Origin: UBA9647 sp035506075
GTDB lineage: Bacteria; Bacteroidota; Ignavibacteria; UBA10030
NCBI GenBank assembly: GCA_035506075.1
Contig: DATJQB010000182.1
Coordinates: forward strand, 1-9,226
Length of the DNA stretch: 9,226 nucleotides
Direction of reading: 5' to 3'
The translations under genes and the position numbers were made by a program. Position 1 is the stretch's first letter. Every line of letters starts with the position of its first letter. Below are positions 1-5,881 of the stretch, in pieces. The notes below the pieces were generated by a model. It had not been told where the DNA came from. It worked only from the letters and a program-made list of their open reading frames with translations, and searched no databases.

Positions 1-155
1 GGCCGGGCCTGCGTGTGTACCGGCAGGCGGACGAGCTCCCGCGCATCCTCGGAGGCATGGGGATCGCAATCGTCTCAACATCGCGCGGCGTCATGACAGA
101 TCAGCAGGCGCGCAAACAACATGTCGGCGGCGAAGTTCTCGCCTATGTTTGGTAA
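1..155 (+). CDS. rpsH: 30S ribosomal protein S8 (C-terminal part, 5' end outside window)
   Basis: The frame open from base 3 gives the last 50 residues of S8 and stops at TAA 153-155. It shows the S8 C-terminal signature: a PGLRVY start, then GIAIVSTSRGVMTD, and the ending GGEVLAYVW. S8 binds the central domain of 16S rRNA and is a primary assembly protein of the small subunit. In E. coli it is also the translational repressor of the spc operon; whether that holds here cannot be judged because the upstream part is missing. The stop lies 17 bases before rplF, as expected inside the spc operon. The identity is clear; the gene is cut only by the window edge. Confidence 0.97.
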   Translation, partial: PGLRVYRQADELPRILGGMGIAIVSTSRGVMTDQQARKQHVGGEVLAYVW

Positions 156-159
156 ACTG

Positions 160-164
160 AGGAG
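160..164 (+). promoter_or_regulatory. Shine-Dalgarno for rplF (decides GTG start)
   Basis: AGGAG lies 8 bases before the GTG at 173. It supports the non-ATG start of rplF, which gives the family-typical N-terminus MSRVGRKPI. Confidence 0.8.
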
Positions 165-172
165 AATGTACC

Positions 173-721
173 GTGTCCCGAGTTGGCAGGAAACCGATAT
201 CAATTGTTAAAGGCGTTACCGTCACGAAAAAAGACGGCGCCGTCGTCGTGAAAGGTCCCAAGGGCGAGTTGTCCGCCACAGTGCATCCCGATATCACGAT
301 CGAGGTCAATCAGGCGGACGTGCAGGTGAGCCGTCACGCGGATGACTCGGCACACCGTGCGCTGCACGGACTCTGGCGTGCCCTGATTCAGAACATGATC
401 AACGGCGTGACGCAGGGATACTCACGCAAACTCGAAATCGTTGGTGTCGGCTACAGGGCTGAGATGCGCGGCAAAAAGCTGCAACTCATGCTTGGTTACT
501 CGCACCCGATCCTGTTCGGACCTCCGGACGGCATCACGCTCGAAGCGCCGACGCAGACGAGCATCATTGTGTCGGGCATCGACAAGCAGCTCGTCGGCCT
601 GGTGGCCGCGAAGCTTAGATCCTTCCGTCCCCCCGAGCCGTACAAAGGCAAGGGTGTGAAGTACGAAGGAGAGTACATCCGTCGCAAGGCCGGCAAGGCC
701 GCAGCAACGGCTGCGAAGTAA
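173..721 (+). CDS. rplF: 50S ribosomal protein L6
   Basis: This is full-length L6 (182 residues; the bacterial family is about 175-185). L6 binds 23S rRNA near the sarcin-ricin loop and the GTPase-associated region and is needed for late 50S assembly. The N-terminus SRVGRKPI and the C-terminal signature at residues about 152-175 (RPPEPYKGKG, then EYIRRKAGK) are both intact, and the two-fold repeated L6 domain fills the length. The start is GTG, set by an AGGAG at 160-164. The last eight residues form a short Ala/Lys tail. It sits 17 bases after rpsH and 49 before rplR, in the standard spc order. Confidence 0.98.
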   Translation: MSRVGRKPISIVKGVTVTKKDGAVVVKGPKGELSATVHPDITIEVNQADVQVSRHADDSAHRALHGLWRALIQNMINGVTQGYSRKLEIVGVGYRAEMRGKKLQLMLGYSHPILFGPPDGITLEAPTQTSIIVSGIDKQLVGLVAAKLRSFRPPEPYKGKGVKYEGEYIRRKAGKAAATAAK

Positions 722-770
722 CATCGCAAAACCGATTTGAAGAATTCTATTTTGTCCGAGGATTGCCGCC

Positions 771-1139
771 ATGATTCAGAATAACAAATACAGCCGCTGG
801 AAGAAAAAGAAAGCCAGCATTCGCAAGCAGGTTGCCGGGACACCGGAACGTCCGCGGTTGACCATCTACAGGAGCGCGCGCCACATCTATGCGCAGATTA
901 TCGATGACACAACGGGCAAGACGCTCGTGTCAGCCTCCACGCTTGCAAAGGACCTCCGTGAAGAGATGAAGGCGGTCAAGAGCGAGATGGAAGTCTGCAA
1001 GCTCGTGGGGAAATATGCTGCGAAGCGGGCACTTGAGCTGAAGATACAGAACGTCGTCTATGACCGTAACGGATATCTCTACCACGGCCGTGTGAAGGCT
1101 GTGGCGGATGGCGCCCGCGAAGGCGGCCTCAAATTCTAA
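771..1139 (+). CDS. rplR: 50S ribosomal protein L18
   Basis: This 122-residue protein has the usual L18 length. L18 binds 5S rRNA together with L5 and L25-type proteins and helps place the 5S particle in the central protuberance. The very basic N-terminal arm (residues about 6-36, with KKKKASIRKQ and GTPERPRLTIYRS) is the 5S-binding segment. The end, YHGRVKAVADGAREGGLKF, is the family C-terminus. The start ATG follows a GAGG at 758-761 with a 9-base gap. The 49-base spacer from rplF shows no other structure I could support. Confidence 0.98.
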   Translation: MIQNNKYSRWKKKKASIRKQVAGTPERPRLTIYRSARHIYAQIIDDTTGKTLVSASTLAKDLREEMKAVKSEMEVCKLVGKYAAKRALELKIQNVVYDRNGYLYHGRVKAVADGAREGGLKF

Positions 1140-1166
1140 CAACTCACGACGGGAACGAGAGACACG

Positions 1167-1673
1167 ATGTCAAAATTTAAAGCAGGCGAGCTTGAGCTCA
1201 AGGAAAAACTGGTCCACATCAACCGTGTAGCCAAAGTCGTTAAAGGCGGGCGCAGGTTCAGCTTCAACGCGATCGTCGTGGTCGGCGACGGCAACGGGCA
1301 TGTTGGCGTGGGTCTCGGCAAGGCAAACGAAGTGGCCGATGCGATCGCCAAGGGTGTCGACGATGCCAAGAAAATGATCGTCACGGTGCCGATCGTGAAG
1401 GGAACGATCCCTCACGAGATCATCGGAAAGTTTGGTGCCGGGCGCGTGCTCCTGAAACCCGCGTCTCCTGGAACCGGCCTGATCGCCGGCGGCGGAGTGC
1501 GAGCCGTGCTCGAGTCTGCCGGTGTCAAAGACGTCCTCACGAAGCAGATGGGGTCGTCCAATCCTCACAACGTTGTGAAGGCGACGATGAAGGCGCTCCT
1601 CAGCCTGTCCGACGCACGGATGTCTGCCTCCCGTCGCGGCATTTCGCTCCCGGAATTGTTCCACCAAAACTAA
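1167..1673 (+). CDS. rpsE: 30S ribosomal protein S5
   Basis: This is full-length S5 (168 residues). S5 lies at the back of the small subunit near the mRNA entry channel and takes part in decoding accuracy; in E. coli, changes in its N-terminal loop give spectinomycin resistance. The double-stranded-RNA-binding-like N-terminal domain spans roughly residues 10-75 and includes GGRRFSF (27-33) and the signature GHVGVGLGKANEVADAI (44-60). The C-terminal domain with PASPGTGLIAGGGVRAVLE (98-116) and SSNPHNVVKA follows. The upstream region has only a GA-rich SD-like stretch (CGAGAGA, about 1156-1162). The gap from rplR is 27 bases and the gap to rpmD is very short. Confidence 0.98.
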   Translation: MSKFKAGELELKEKLVHINRVAKVVKGGRRFSFNAIVVVGDGNGHVGVGLGKANEVADAIAKGVDDAKKMIVTVPIVKGTIPHEIIGKFGAGRVLLKPASPGTGLIAGGGVRAVLESAGVKDVLTKQMGSSNPHNVVKATMKALLSLSDARMSASRRGISLPELFHQN

Positions 1674-1675
1674 GC

Positions 1676-1680
1676 AGGTG
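1676..1680 (+). promoter_or_regulatory. Shine-Dalgarno for rpmD (favours ATG at 1686)
   Basis: AGGTG at 1676-1680 precedes ATG 1686 by 5 bases and overlaps the in-frame GTG at 1680. A ribosome using this site cannot start at that GTG, so the ATG two codons on is preferred. Confidence 0.55.
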
Positions 1681-1685
1681 TGCAG

Positions 1686-1877
1686 ATGTCAACAGGAACC
1701 AAAATCAAGATCACACAGATCGGCAGCGTCATCGATCAGAAGGAAAACGCGAAGCGGACCATCAAGGCGCTTGGTCTTGGCCGGCCGAACTACTTCGTCG
1801 TGAAAACGGACACCGTGCAGATCCGCGGTATGATCAATGCTGTCCGCCACCTCGTGCGCGTCGAGGATGTGAAGTAA
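1686..1877 (+). CDS. rpmD: 50S ribosomal protein L30
   Basis: The protein is 63 residues from ATG 1686, a normal size for bacterial L30 (about 58-65). L30 is a small 23S-binding protein of the large subunit. The fold is one compact domain: KIKITQIGS strand, then the family motif KENAKRTIKALGLGRPN, then IRGMINAVRHLVRVE at the C-terminus. An in-frame GTG at 1680 would add two residues (M-Q), but the likely SD (AGGTG) overlaps it, so I chose the ATG. The gene begins 12 bases after the rpsE stop, close enough for translational coupling. Confidence 0.96.
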   Translation: MSTGTKIKITQIGSVIDQKENAKRTIKALGLGRPNYFVVKTDTVQIRGMINAVRHLVRVEDVK

Positions 1878-1909
1878 GGTATCGTGTCCAAGGTTAAGGA
1901 AACAAGACG

Positions 1910-2389
1910 ATGGCAAAAGATATTCTCAGCAATCTGACACCGGCAAAGGGCTCCAGGAAGAACACGAAGCGGATTGGCCGTGGCCAGGGATCCGGGCACG
2001 GAAAGACCGCGACGAAAGGGCACAAGGGAGCCAAGGCACGGTCAGGTCATAAATTCAAACTCTGGTTTGAAGGCGGGCAGATGCCGTTGTCACGGCGTGT
2101 GCCGAAGTTTGGTTTCAAGAGCCGCAATCAGGAGGAAGCTCAGGCGGTCAACGTTGAGAGCCTCGAGCGTGTGGTGACCGAGAAGCGATTGAGCGGGTCG
2201 GTGGTCAATCCCGAAGTGATGTACAGCCTCGGGCTGATCTCCAAGAAGCACGACCCGGTGAAGATCCTCGGAAATGGCGATCTCAAAGCCAAGCTCGAAG
2301 TGACAGCCCACGCATTCAGCAAGTCGGCGATCGCAAAGATCGAGGCGGCTGGCGGGAAAGCCACTGTGCTCAGCCAGAATAAGTCGTAG
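1910..2389 (+). CDS. rplO: 50S ribosomal protein L15
   Basis: This is full-length L15 (159 residues; the family is about 145-160). L15 binds domain II of 23S rRNA and is a late 50S assembly protein. The extended, glycine- and lysine-rich N-terminal arm is typical: RIGRGQGSGHGKT (21-33), then GHKGAKAR, then FEGGQMPLSRRVPKFGF (53-69). The globular C-terminal domain ends with ITAHAFSKSA-like (here VTAHAFSKSAIAKIEAAGG). The start has AAGGA at 1896-1900, 9 bases before ATG. It directly precedes secY, as in nearly all bacteria. Confidence 0.98.
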   Translation: MAKDILSNLTPAKGSRKNTKRIGRGQGSGHGKTATKGHKGAKARSGHKFKLWFEGGQMPLSRRVPKFGFKSRNQEEAQAVNVESLERVVTEKRLSGSVVNPEVMYSLGLISKKHDPVKILGNGDLKAKLEVTAHAFSKSAIAKIEAAGGKATVLSQNKS

Positions 2390-2415
2390 ACGTGTTCTCA
2401 ACGGAATGAACCAGA

Positions 2416-3756
2416 ATGAGCAAACTCACAGAGACGTTTACAAACATCTTTAAGATTCAGGAACTCCGCGAGCGTATCCTGTTCACCGCCGCACTCCTGA
2501 TCATCGTCCGGCTTGGATCCCATATCACGCTTCCGGGAGTCGATGCCCGCATCCTCGCGGACTACATCCGCAGATCGGGTGAGGGAACGCTCTTCGGTCT
2601 CTACGATCTGTTCGTCGGGGGAGCGTTCAGCAACGCAGCGGTCTTCGCCCTGGGTATCATGCCGTACATCAGTTCGTCGATCGTCATCCAGCTCCTCGGC
2701 GCTGTCATCCCGTACTTCCAGAAGCTGCAGAAAGAGGGAGAAGACGGGCGGAAGAAGATCACGCAGTACACGCGCTACGGAACGGTTCTTATTTCGATGC
2801 TGCAGGCGAGCGGCGTGGTGATCAAACTCGAAAGCACGGTTACACCGTCGGGCCCGATTGTGCCGGCTGCGGTGGCGGGATTTGGATTTGCCCTGAGCAC
2901 CGTTGTGATCCTTACGGCCGGGACAATCTTCATGATGTGGCTCGGCGAGCAGATTACGGAGCGGGGCATCGGAAACGGAATTTCACTGATCATCTTCATT
3001 GGCATCATCGCCCGATTTCCGAACGCACTGCTCGATGAGTATCAGCTCATCCTTGCGGGCCGCAACGTGATTATCGAAATGGTGATCCTCGCCATGATGG
3101 GATTCATCGTCGCTGGGGTTGTGCTCGTGACCCAGGGAACGCGGAGAATCCCCGTCCAGTACGCCAAGCGGGTGATCGGCCGGAAAGTGTATGGCGGCGT
3201 CACGCAATACATACCGCTGCGCGTCAACACGGCGGGCGTCATGCCGATTATCTTCGCTCAGGCGATCATGTTCGTGCCCCAGATTATTTTCCAGTTCTTC
3301 CCGGACAGCGAGTTTGTCGATACGCTCAGCCGTGACTGGTTCGGGTACGGATCGTGGACGTATTCGTTCATCTACGCTCTTATGATTGTGTTCTTCACTT
3401 ATTTCTATACTGCAATCGCTTTCAATCCGAAAGATGTCGCCGACAACATGAAGAAGCAGGGGGGCTTTATTCCGGGCATTCGGCCGGGATCGCACACTGC
3501 AGAGTTCGTTGACAACATCCTGACGAAGATCACGCTCCCGGGCTCCATCTTCCTGGCGATCATTGCAATCCTTCCGACCTTGATGTCGAAGGTGGGCGGT
3601 GTGACGCCGGGCTTCGCACAGTTCTTTGGCGGCACGAGCCTCCTGATCGTGGTCGGCGTTGCATTGGATACATTGCAACAGGTTGAGTCCCACTTGCTCA
3701 TGCGCCATTACGACGGCTTCATGAAGAGCGGGAAGCTTCGCGGCCGGAGGGGCTAA
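2416..3756 (+). CDS. secY: Preprotein translocase subunit SecY
   Basis: SecY is the protein-conducting channel of the inner membrane, working with SecE, SecG and the SecA motor. The 446 residues give ten hydrophobic segments, roughly at 21-40, 72-95, 118-138, 154-175, 183-202, 217-238, 270-292, 316-336, 374-392 and 405-422. Family motifs are present: GIMPYISSSI (80-89), WLGEQITERGIGNGIS (175-190), QGTRRIPVQYAKR (240-252), and GGFIPGIRPG (349-358) in the cytosolic loop where Arg356 matches the loop-5 arginine of E. coli (R357). The basic C-terminus KSGKLRGRRG is cytosolic. No good SD precedes the ATG (only CGGAA at 2402-2406). The gap from rplO is 26 bases. No adk follows. Confidence 0.99.
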   Translation: MSKLTETFTNIFKIQELRERILFTAALLIIVRLGSHITLPGVDARILADYIRRSGEGTLFGLYDLFVGGAFSNAAVFALGIMPYISSSIVIQLLGAVIPYFQKLQKEGEDGRKKITQYTRYGTVLISMLQASGVVIKLESTVTPSGPIVPAAVAGFGFALSTVVILTAGTIFMMWLGEQITERGIGNGISLIIFIGIIARFPNALLDEYQLILAGRNVIIEMVILAMMGFIVAGVVLVTQGTRRIPVQYAKRVIGRKVYGGVTQYIPLRVNTAGVMPIIFAQAIMFVPQIIFQFFPDSEFVDTLSRDWFGYGSWTYSFIYALMIVFFTYFYTAIAFNPKDVADNMKKQGGFIPGIRPGSHTAEFVDNILTKITLPGSIFLAIIAILPTLMSKVGGVTPGFAQFFGGTSLLIVVGVALDTLQQVESHLLMRHYDGFMKSGKLRGRRG

Positions 3757-3769
3757 GCACCCAGCGCTG

Positions 3770-4528
3770 ATGGTCCGGATCAAGAGCAAGCGTGAAATCG
3801 ATTTGATGCGGGAAAGCAGCAAGATTGTGGCGGATGTCCTCAGGCTTGTTGCTGCGCAGATCAAGCCGGGTGTCACCACGATCGAGCTTGATCGGCTGGC
3901 GGAGGAATACATCAGGTCCCTCGGAGCCATACCGGCGTTCAAGGGATATGGGCACTCGAAATCGAATTTGTTTCCCGCGACGCTCTGCACGTCGATTGAT
4001 GAAGTGGTCGTGCACGGGATACCGTCGAAACGGGCTCTGAAAGAAGGGGAAATCCTCTCTGTGGATGTGGGGGTGGTGAAGGAAGGGTATTACGGAGACG
4101 GAGCCAGGACATACCCGGTCGGAGAGATTGCTGCAGAGAAATCGCGGCTGCTGAAAATTACAGAAGAATCGCTTCACAAGGGAATCGAACAGGCGGTTGT
4201 TGGGAACAGGCTTCATGATATCTCGGCCGCTGTGCAGACGCATGTTGAAGGAGCGGGATATTCGGTGGTGCGGGATCTTGTGGGTCATGGAGTAGGAGTA
4301 GAGCTGCACGAGGAACCGGCGGTGCCGAATTTCGGAAGGCCGGGGACGGGAATGAAGCTTCAGGAGGGGATGACCCTCGCGATCGAGCCGATGGTGAATG
4401 CAGGAGCGTGGCAGGTTCGCTTTGGAGCGGATGGCTGGACGGTCCTGACGCAGGATGGTCGACCGTCAGCGCACTTTGAACACACCATTGCGATTGTTGA
4501 CGGTAAACCCGAAATCCTGACGACTTAA
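3770..4528 (+). CDS. map: Type I methionine aminopeptidase
   Basis: This enzyme removes the initiator Met from nascent proteins in the cytosol. The pita-bread fold's five metal ligands are all visible by alignment to E. coli from memory: Asp99 (SVDV), Asp110 (YGDG), His173 (GHGVG), Glu206 (IEPM), Glu237 (HFEH). The substrate-side His82 (VHGIP), His180 and Trp223 are also kept. The length of 252 is normal. The segment between Gly59-Tyr60 and Cys73 is about five residues longer than in the E. coli protein, and E. coli Asn74 is Asp77 here (see findings). The start gives MVRIKSKREIDLM, the usual N-terminus. The nearest SD (GGAGGGG, 3746-3752) is 17 bases away inside secY, so initiation may depend on secY coupling. 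Confidence 0.98.
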   Translation: MVRIKSKREIDLMRESSKIVADVLRLVAAQIKPGVTTIELDRLAEEYIRSLGAIPAFKGYGHSKSNLFPATLCTSIDEVVVHGIPSKRALKEGEILSVDVGVVKEGYYGDGARTYPVGEIAAEKSRLLKITEESLHKGIEQAVVGNRLHDISAAVQTHVEGAGYSVVRDLVGHGVGVELHEEPAVPNFGRPGTGMKLQEGMTLAIEPMVNAGAWQVRFGADGWTVLTQDGRPSAHFEHTIAIVDGKPEILTT

Positions 4529-4537
4529 AACCAAACT

Positions 4538-4756
4538 ATGGCAAAACAAGGCCCGATAAAAGTTGATGGTGTCATCACCGATACGCTGCCGAACGCAACG
4601 TTCAAGGTGAAGCTGGACAACGGGCATGAAATTCTCGCGCATATCTCGGGCAAGATGCGGATGCACTTCATCAAGATCCTTGTCGGAGATCGCGTGACAG
4701 TCGAAATGTCCCCGTACGATTTGTCAAAAGGCAGAATCACATACCGGTATAAGTAG
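4538..4756 (+). CDS. infA: Translation initiation factor IF-1
   Basis: IF-1 is 72 residues, the standard bacterial length, and forms one OB-fold that sits in the A site of the 30S subunit during initiation. Conserved blocks are visible: LPNATFKVKLDNGHEILAHISGK, GDRVTVEMSPYDLSKGRITYRYK. The MRMHFIKI stretch resembles the Bacteroidota/Chlorobiota form more than the proteobacterial MRKNYIRI. The gene starts 9 bases after the map stop with no SD, only an A-rich leader (4526-4537), so translation is probably coupled to map or uses A-rich initiation. Confidence 0.98.
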   Translation: MAKQGPIKVDGVITDTLPNATFKVKLDNGHEILAHISGKMRMHFIKILVGDRVTVEMSPYDLSKGRITYRYK

Positions 4757-4769
4757 TCGGAGCGCATTC

Positions 4770-4883
4770 ATGAAAGTACGATCGTCTGTCAAAAAGATCT
4801 GCGACAACTGCAAGATCATCCGCCGCAAGGGGGTTGTCCACGTGATCTGCAAGAACCCGAAACACAAGCAGCGCCAGGGTTGA
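4770..4883 (+). CDS. rpmJ: 50S ribosomal protein L36 (zinc-binding form)
   Basis: A 37-residue protein begins at ATG 4770 and stops at TGA 4881-4883: MKVRSSVKKICDNCKIIRRK, then GVVHVICKNPKHKQRQG. L36 is the smallest large-subunit protein and binds 23S rRNA. The zinc ribbon is complete, with Cys11, Cys14, Cys27 and His32, so this is the C+ zinc form, unlike the Cys-poor L36 of many Bacteroidetes. A CGGAG at 4758-4762 stands 7 bases before ATG. It lies 13 bases after infA, the standard infA-rpmJ pair at the join of spc and alpha operons. No second L36 copy can be judged from this window. Confidence 0.98.
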   Translation: MKVRSSVKKICDNCKIIRRKGVVHVICKNPKHKQRQG

Positions 4884-4978
4884 GGTCCGGAGCGAGCATC
4901 ACACAGTGTGATGGCTGAGCCTGGATCTCGTCAAAGAATATTGGTTTCATTAAGAAGTCTCAAATCAGGAGAACACTT
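4884..4978 (+). promoter_or_regulatory. rpmJ-rpsM spacer with 17-bp dyad, candidate alpha-operon leader
   Basis: This 95-base gap is one of the two longest within the operon. It holds a perfect odd palindrome at 4897-4913: CATCACAC, A, GTGTGATG. As RNA it gives a 7-bp stem with a CAG loop. No T-run follows, so it is not an intrinsic terminator. In E. coli the corresponding leader before rpsM folds into a pseudoknot bound by S4, the alpha-operon repressor. The position fits such a role, but I could not derive the full pseudoknot here, so the function is inferred. I found no convincing -35/-10 pair in the gap. Confidence 0.4.
4967..4972 (+). promoter_or_regulatory. Shine-Dalgarno for rpsM (decides TTG start)
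   Basis: AGGAGA ends 6 bases before TTG 4979. That TTG begins the frame ARIAGVDLP, the near-invariant S13 N-terminus, so it must act as the initiator codon. Confidence 0.85.
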
Positions 4979-5362
4979 TTGGCACGCATAGCAGGAGTTG
5001 ATTTACCGAAGAACAAGCGGGCAGAAATCGGCCTGACGTACATCTACGGTATCGGCCGCACGACCGCCCAGGCGATCCTCACGAAAGCAGGCATCGAGTA
5101 CGGCAAGAAGGTCGGCGAGCTGAATGACGAAGAGGTGGCATCGATCCGATCGATTATCCAGGCGGACCACAAGGTCGAAGGTGCGATGCGGAGCGAAGTG
5201 CAGATGAACATCAAGCGCCTGATGGATATCGGCTGTTACCGCGGCCTTCGCCATCGCAAGGGCCTGCCGGCACGCGGCCAGAGGACACGGACGAACGCCC
5301 GTACGAGGAAGGGAAAGAGGAAGACAGTGGCAGGGAAGAAGAAAGCGTTAGAGAAGAAGTAA
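4979..5362 (+). CDS. rpsM: 30S ribosomal protein S13
   Basis: S13 sits in the head of the 30S subunit and forms bridges to the 50S subunit and contacts P-site tRNA through its C-terminal tail. The 127-residue protein has the N-terminus ARIAGVDLPKNKR, a helix-hairpin-helix-type segment TYIYGIGRTTAQAI (20-33), the signature CYRGLRHRKGLPARGQRTRT (86-105) and a highly basic lysine-rich tail (106-127). The start is TTG with a strong SD at 4967-4972; no other start would give the conserved N-terminus. It is the first gene of the alpha-operon segment and ends 26 bases before rpsK. Confidence 0.98.
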   Translation: MARIAGVDLPKNKRAEIGLTYIYGIGRTTAQAILTKAGIEYGKKVGELNDEEVASIRSIIQADHKVEGAMRSEVQMNIKRLMDIGCYRGLRHRKGLPARGQRTRTNARTRKGKRKTVAGKKKALEKK

Positions 5363-5374
5363 TCACCGTCCATT

Positions 5375-5382
5375 GAAGGAGG
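5375..5382 (+). promoter_or_regulatory. Shine-Dalgarno for rpsK (decides TTG start)
   Basis: GAAGGAGG is a near-perfect anti-SD match lying 6 bases before TTG 5389, the codon that opens the S11 frame (AKQQAGAPV). Confidence 0.85.
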
Positions 5383-5388
5383 TTTCGC

Positions 5389-5790
5389 TTGGCGAAACAG
5401 CAAGCTGGTGCACCAGTCACCAAGAAAAAGAAAAAAGTCCACGTTGATACGAACGGCAAAGCCTTCGTTAAAGCCACGTTCAACAATGTCATCGTGACGC
5501 TGACCGACACGTACGGCAATGTCATTACATGGTCGTCTGCGGGACGGAACGGTTTCAAGGGATCGCGCAAGAACACGCCGTTTGCGGCACAGGTGTCTGC
5601 TGAAGCGGCGGCGAAGGAAGCGCACGATCTCGGATTGCGCCGTGTGGAGGTGTTCATCAAGGGACCCGGTGCCGGACGCGAAGCAGCGGTTCGTTCGCTG
5701 CAGGCGGCGGGACTTGAGATCACGATGATCCGTGACATCACGCCGATTCCGCACAATGGGTGCCGTCCGCCAAAGCGCAGGAGAGTCTAG
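5389..5790 (+). CDS. rpsK: 30S ribosomal protein S11
   Basis: S11 lies on the platform of the 30S subunit, beside the Shine-Dalgarno/anti-SD helix and the E site. The 133 residues show a lysine-rich N-terminal extension (12-16), the core FNNVIVTLTDTYGNVITWSSAG (31-52), KGSRKNTPFAAQ, IKGPGAGREAA (90-100), and the C-terminal PHNGCRPPKRRRV (121-133). Asn123-Gly124 matches the Asn-Gly site that is isomerised to isoaspartate in E. coli S11, as known for the family. The start is TTG behind the best SD in the window. It follows rpsM as in all alpha operons. Confidence 0.98.
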   Translation: MAKQQAGAPVTKKKKKVHVDTNGKAFVKATFNNVIVTLTDTYGNVITWSSAGRNGFKGSRKNTPFAAQVSAEAAAKEAHDLGLRRVEVFIKGPGAGREAAVRSLQAAGLEITMIRDITPIPHNGCRPPKRRRV

Positions 5791-5881
5791 TACATTTTCA
5801 ACGTTCGACTGGCGCCGGGAATCAACGGTTCATCGGAACAGAACATCGTCAGTCGACATTATTCAATGATCAAGGAGAGCC
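5791..5881 (+). promoter_or_regulatory. rpsK-rpsD spacer with 10-bp inverted repeat, candidate S4 control element
   Basis: This 91-base gap contains complementary arms TCGACTGGCG (5805-5814) and CGTCAGTCGA (5847-5856), ten pairs with one G-U. The 32-base loop holds a smaller GTTC/GAAC hairpin (5828-5831 with 5836-5839). The outer stem ends 15 bases before the rpsD SD AAGGAG (5872-5877). No T-run follows, so it is not a terminator. S4 represses its own operon in E. coli and its own rpsD mRNA in Bacillus subtilis, so a structured leader directly before rpsD is a reasonable S4 target. The role is inferred from position only. Confidence 0.4.

Noticed and set aside
1680..1682. GTG as start of rpmD
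   Set aside because: The likely SD AGGTG overlaps this codon; ATG 1686 has workable spacing and gives a family-typical length.
2983..3990. A 335-codon minus-strand open frame opposite secY and map
   Set aside because: It lies fully opposite two unmistakable genes. It is rich in His, Asp, Glu and Arg, as expected for an antisense shadow of GC-rich codons, and shows no recognisable domain.
3719..4309. A 196-codon minus-strand open frame opposite the secY end and map
   Set aside because: It overlaps the motif-rich part of map on the other strand; no independent evidence supports it.
4897..4913. CRP-type binding site in the rpmJ-rpsM gap
   Set aside because: The CRP consensus is TGTGA-N6-TCACA. 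Here the order of half-sites is reversed (TCACA then TGTGA) and the spacing is too short.
4931..4966. A promoter in the rpmJ-rpsM gap (AATATT as -10, or a Bacteroidetes TAnnTTTG type)
   Set aside because: No -35 partner at proper distance was found, and TATTGGTT does not match TAnnTTTG.
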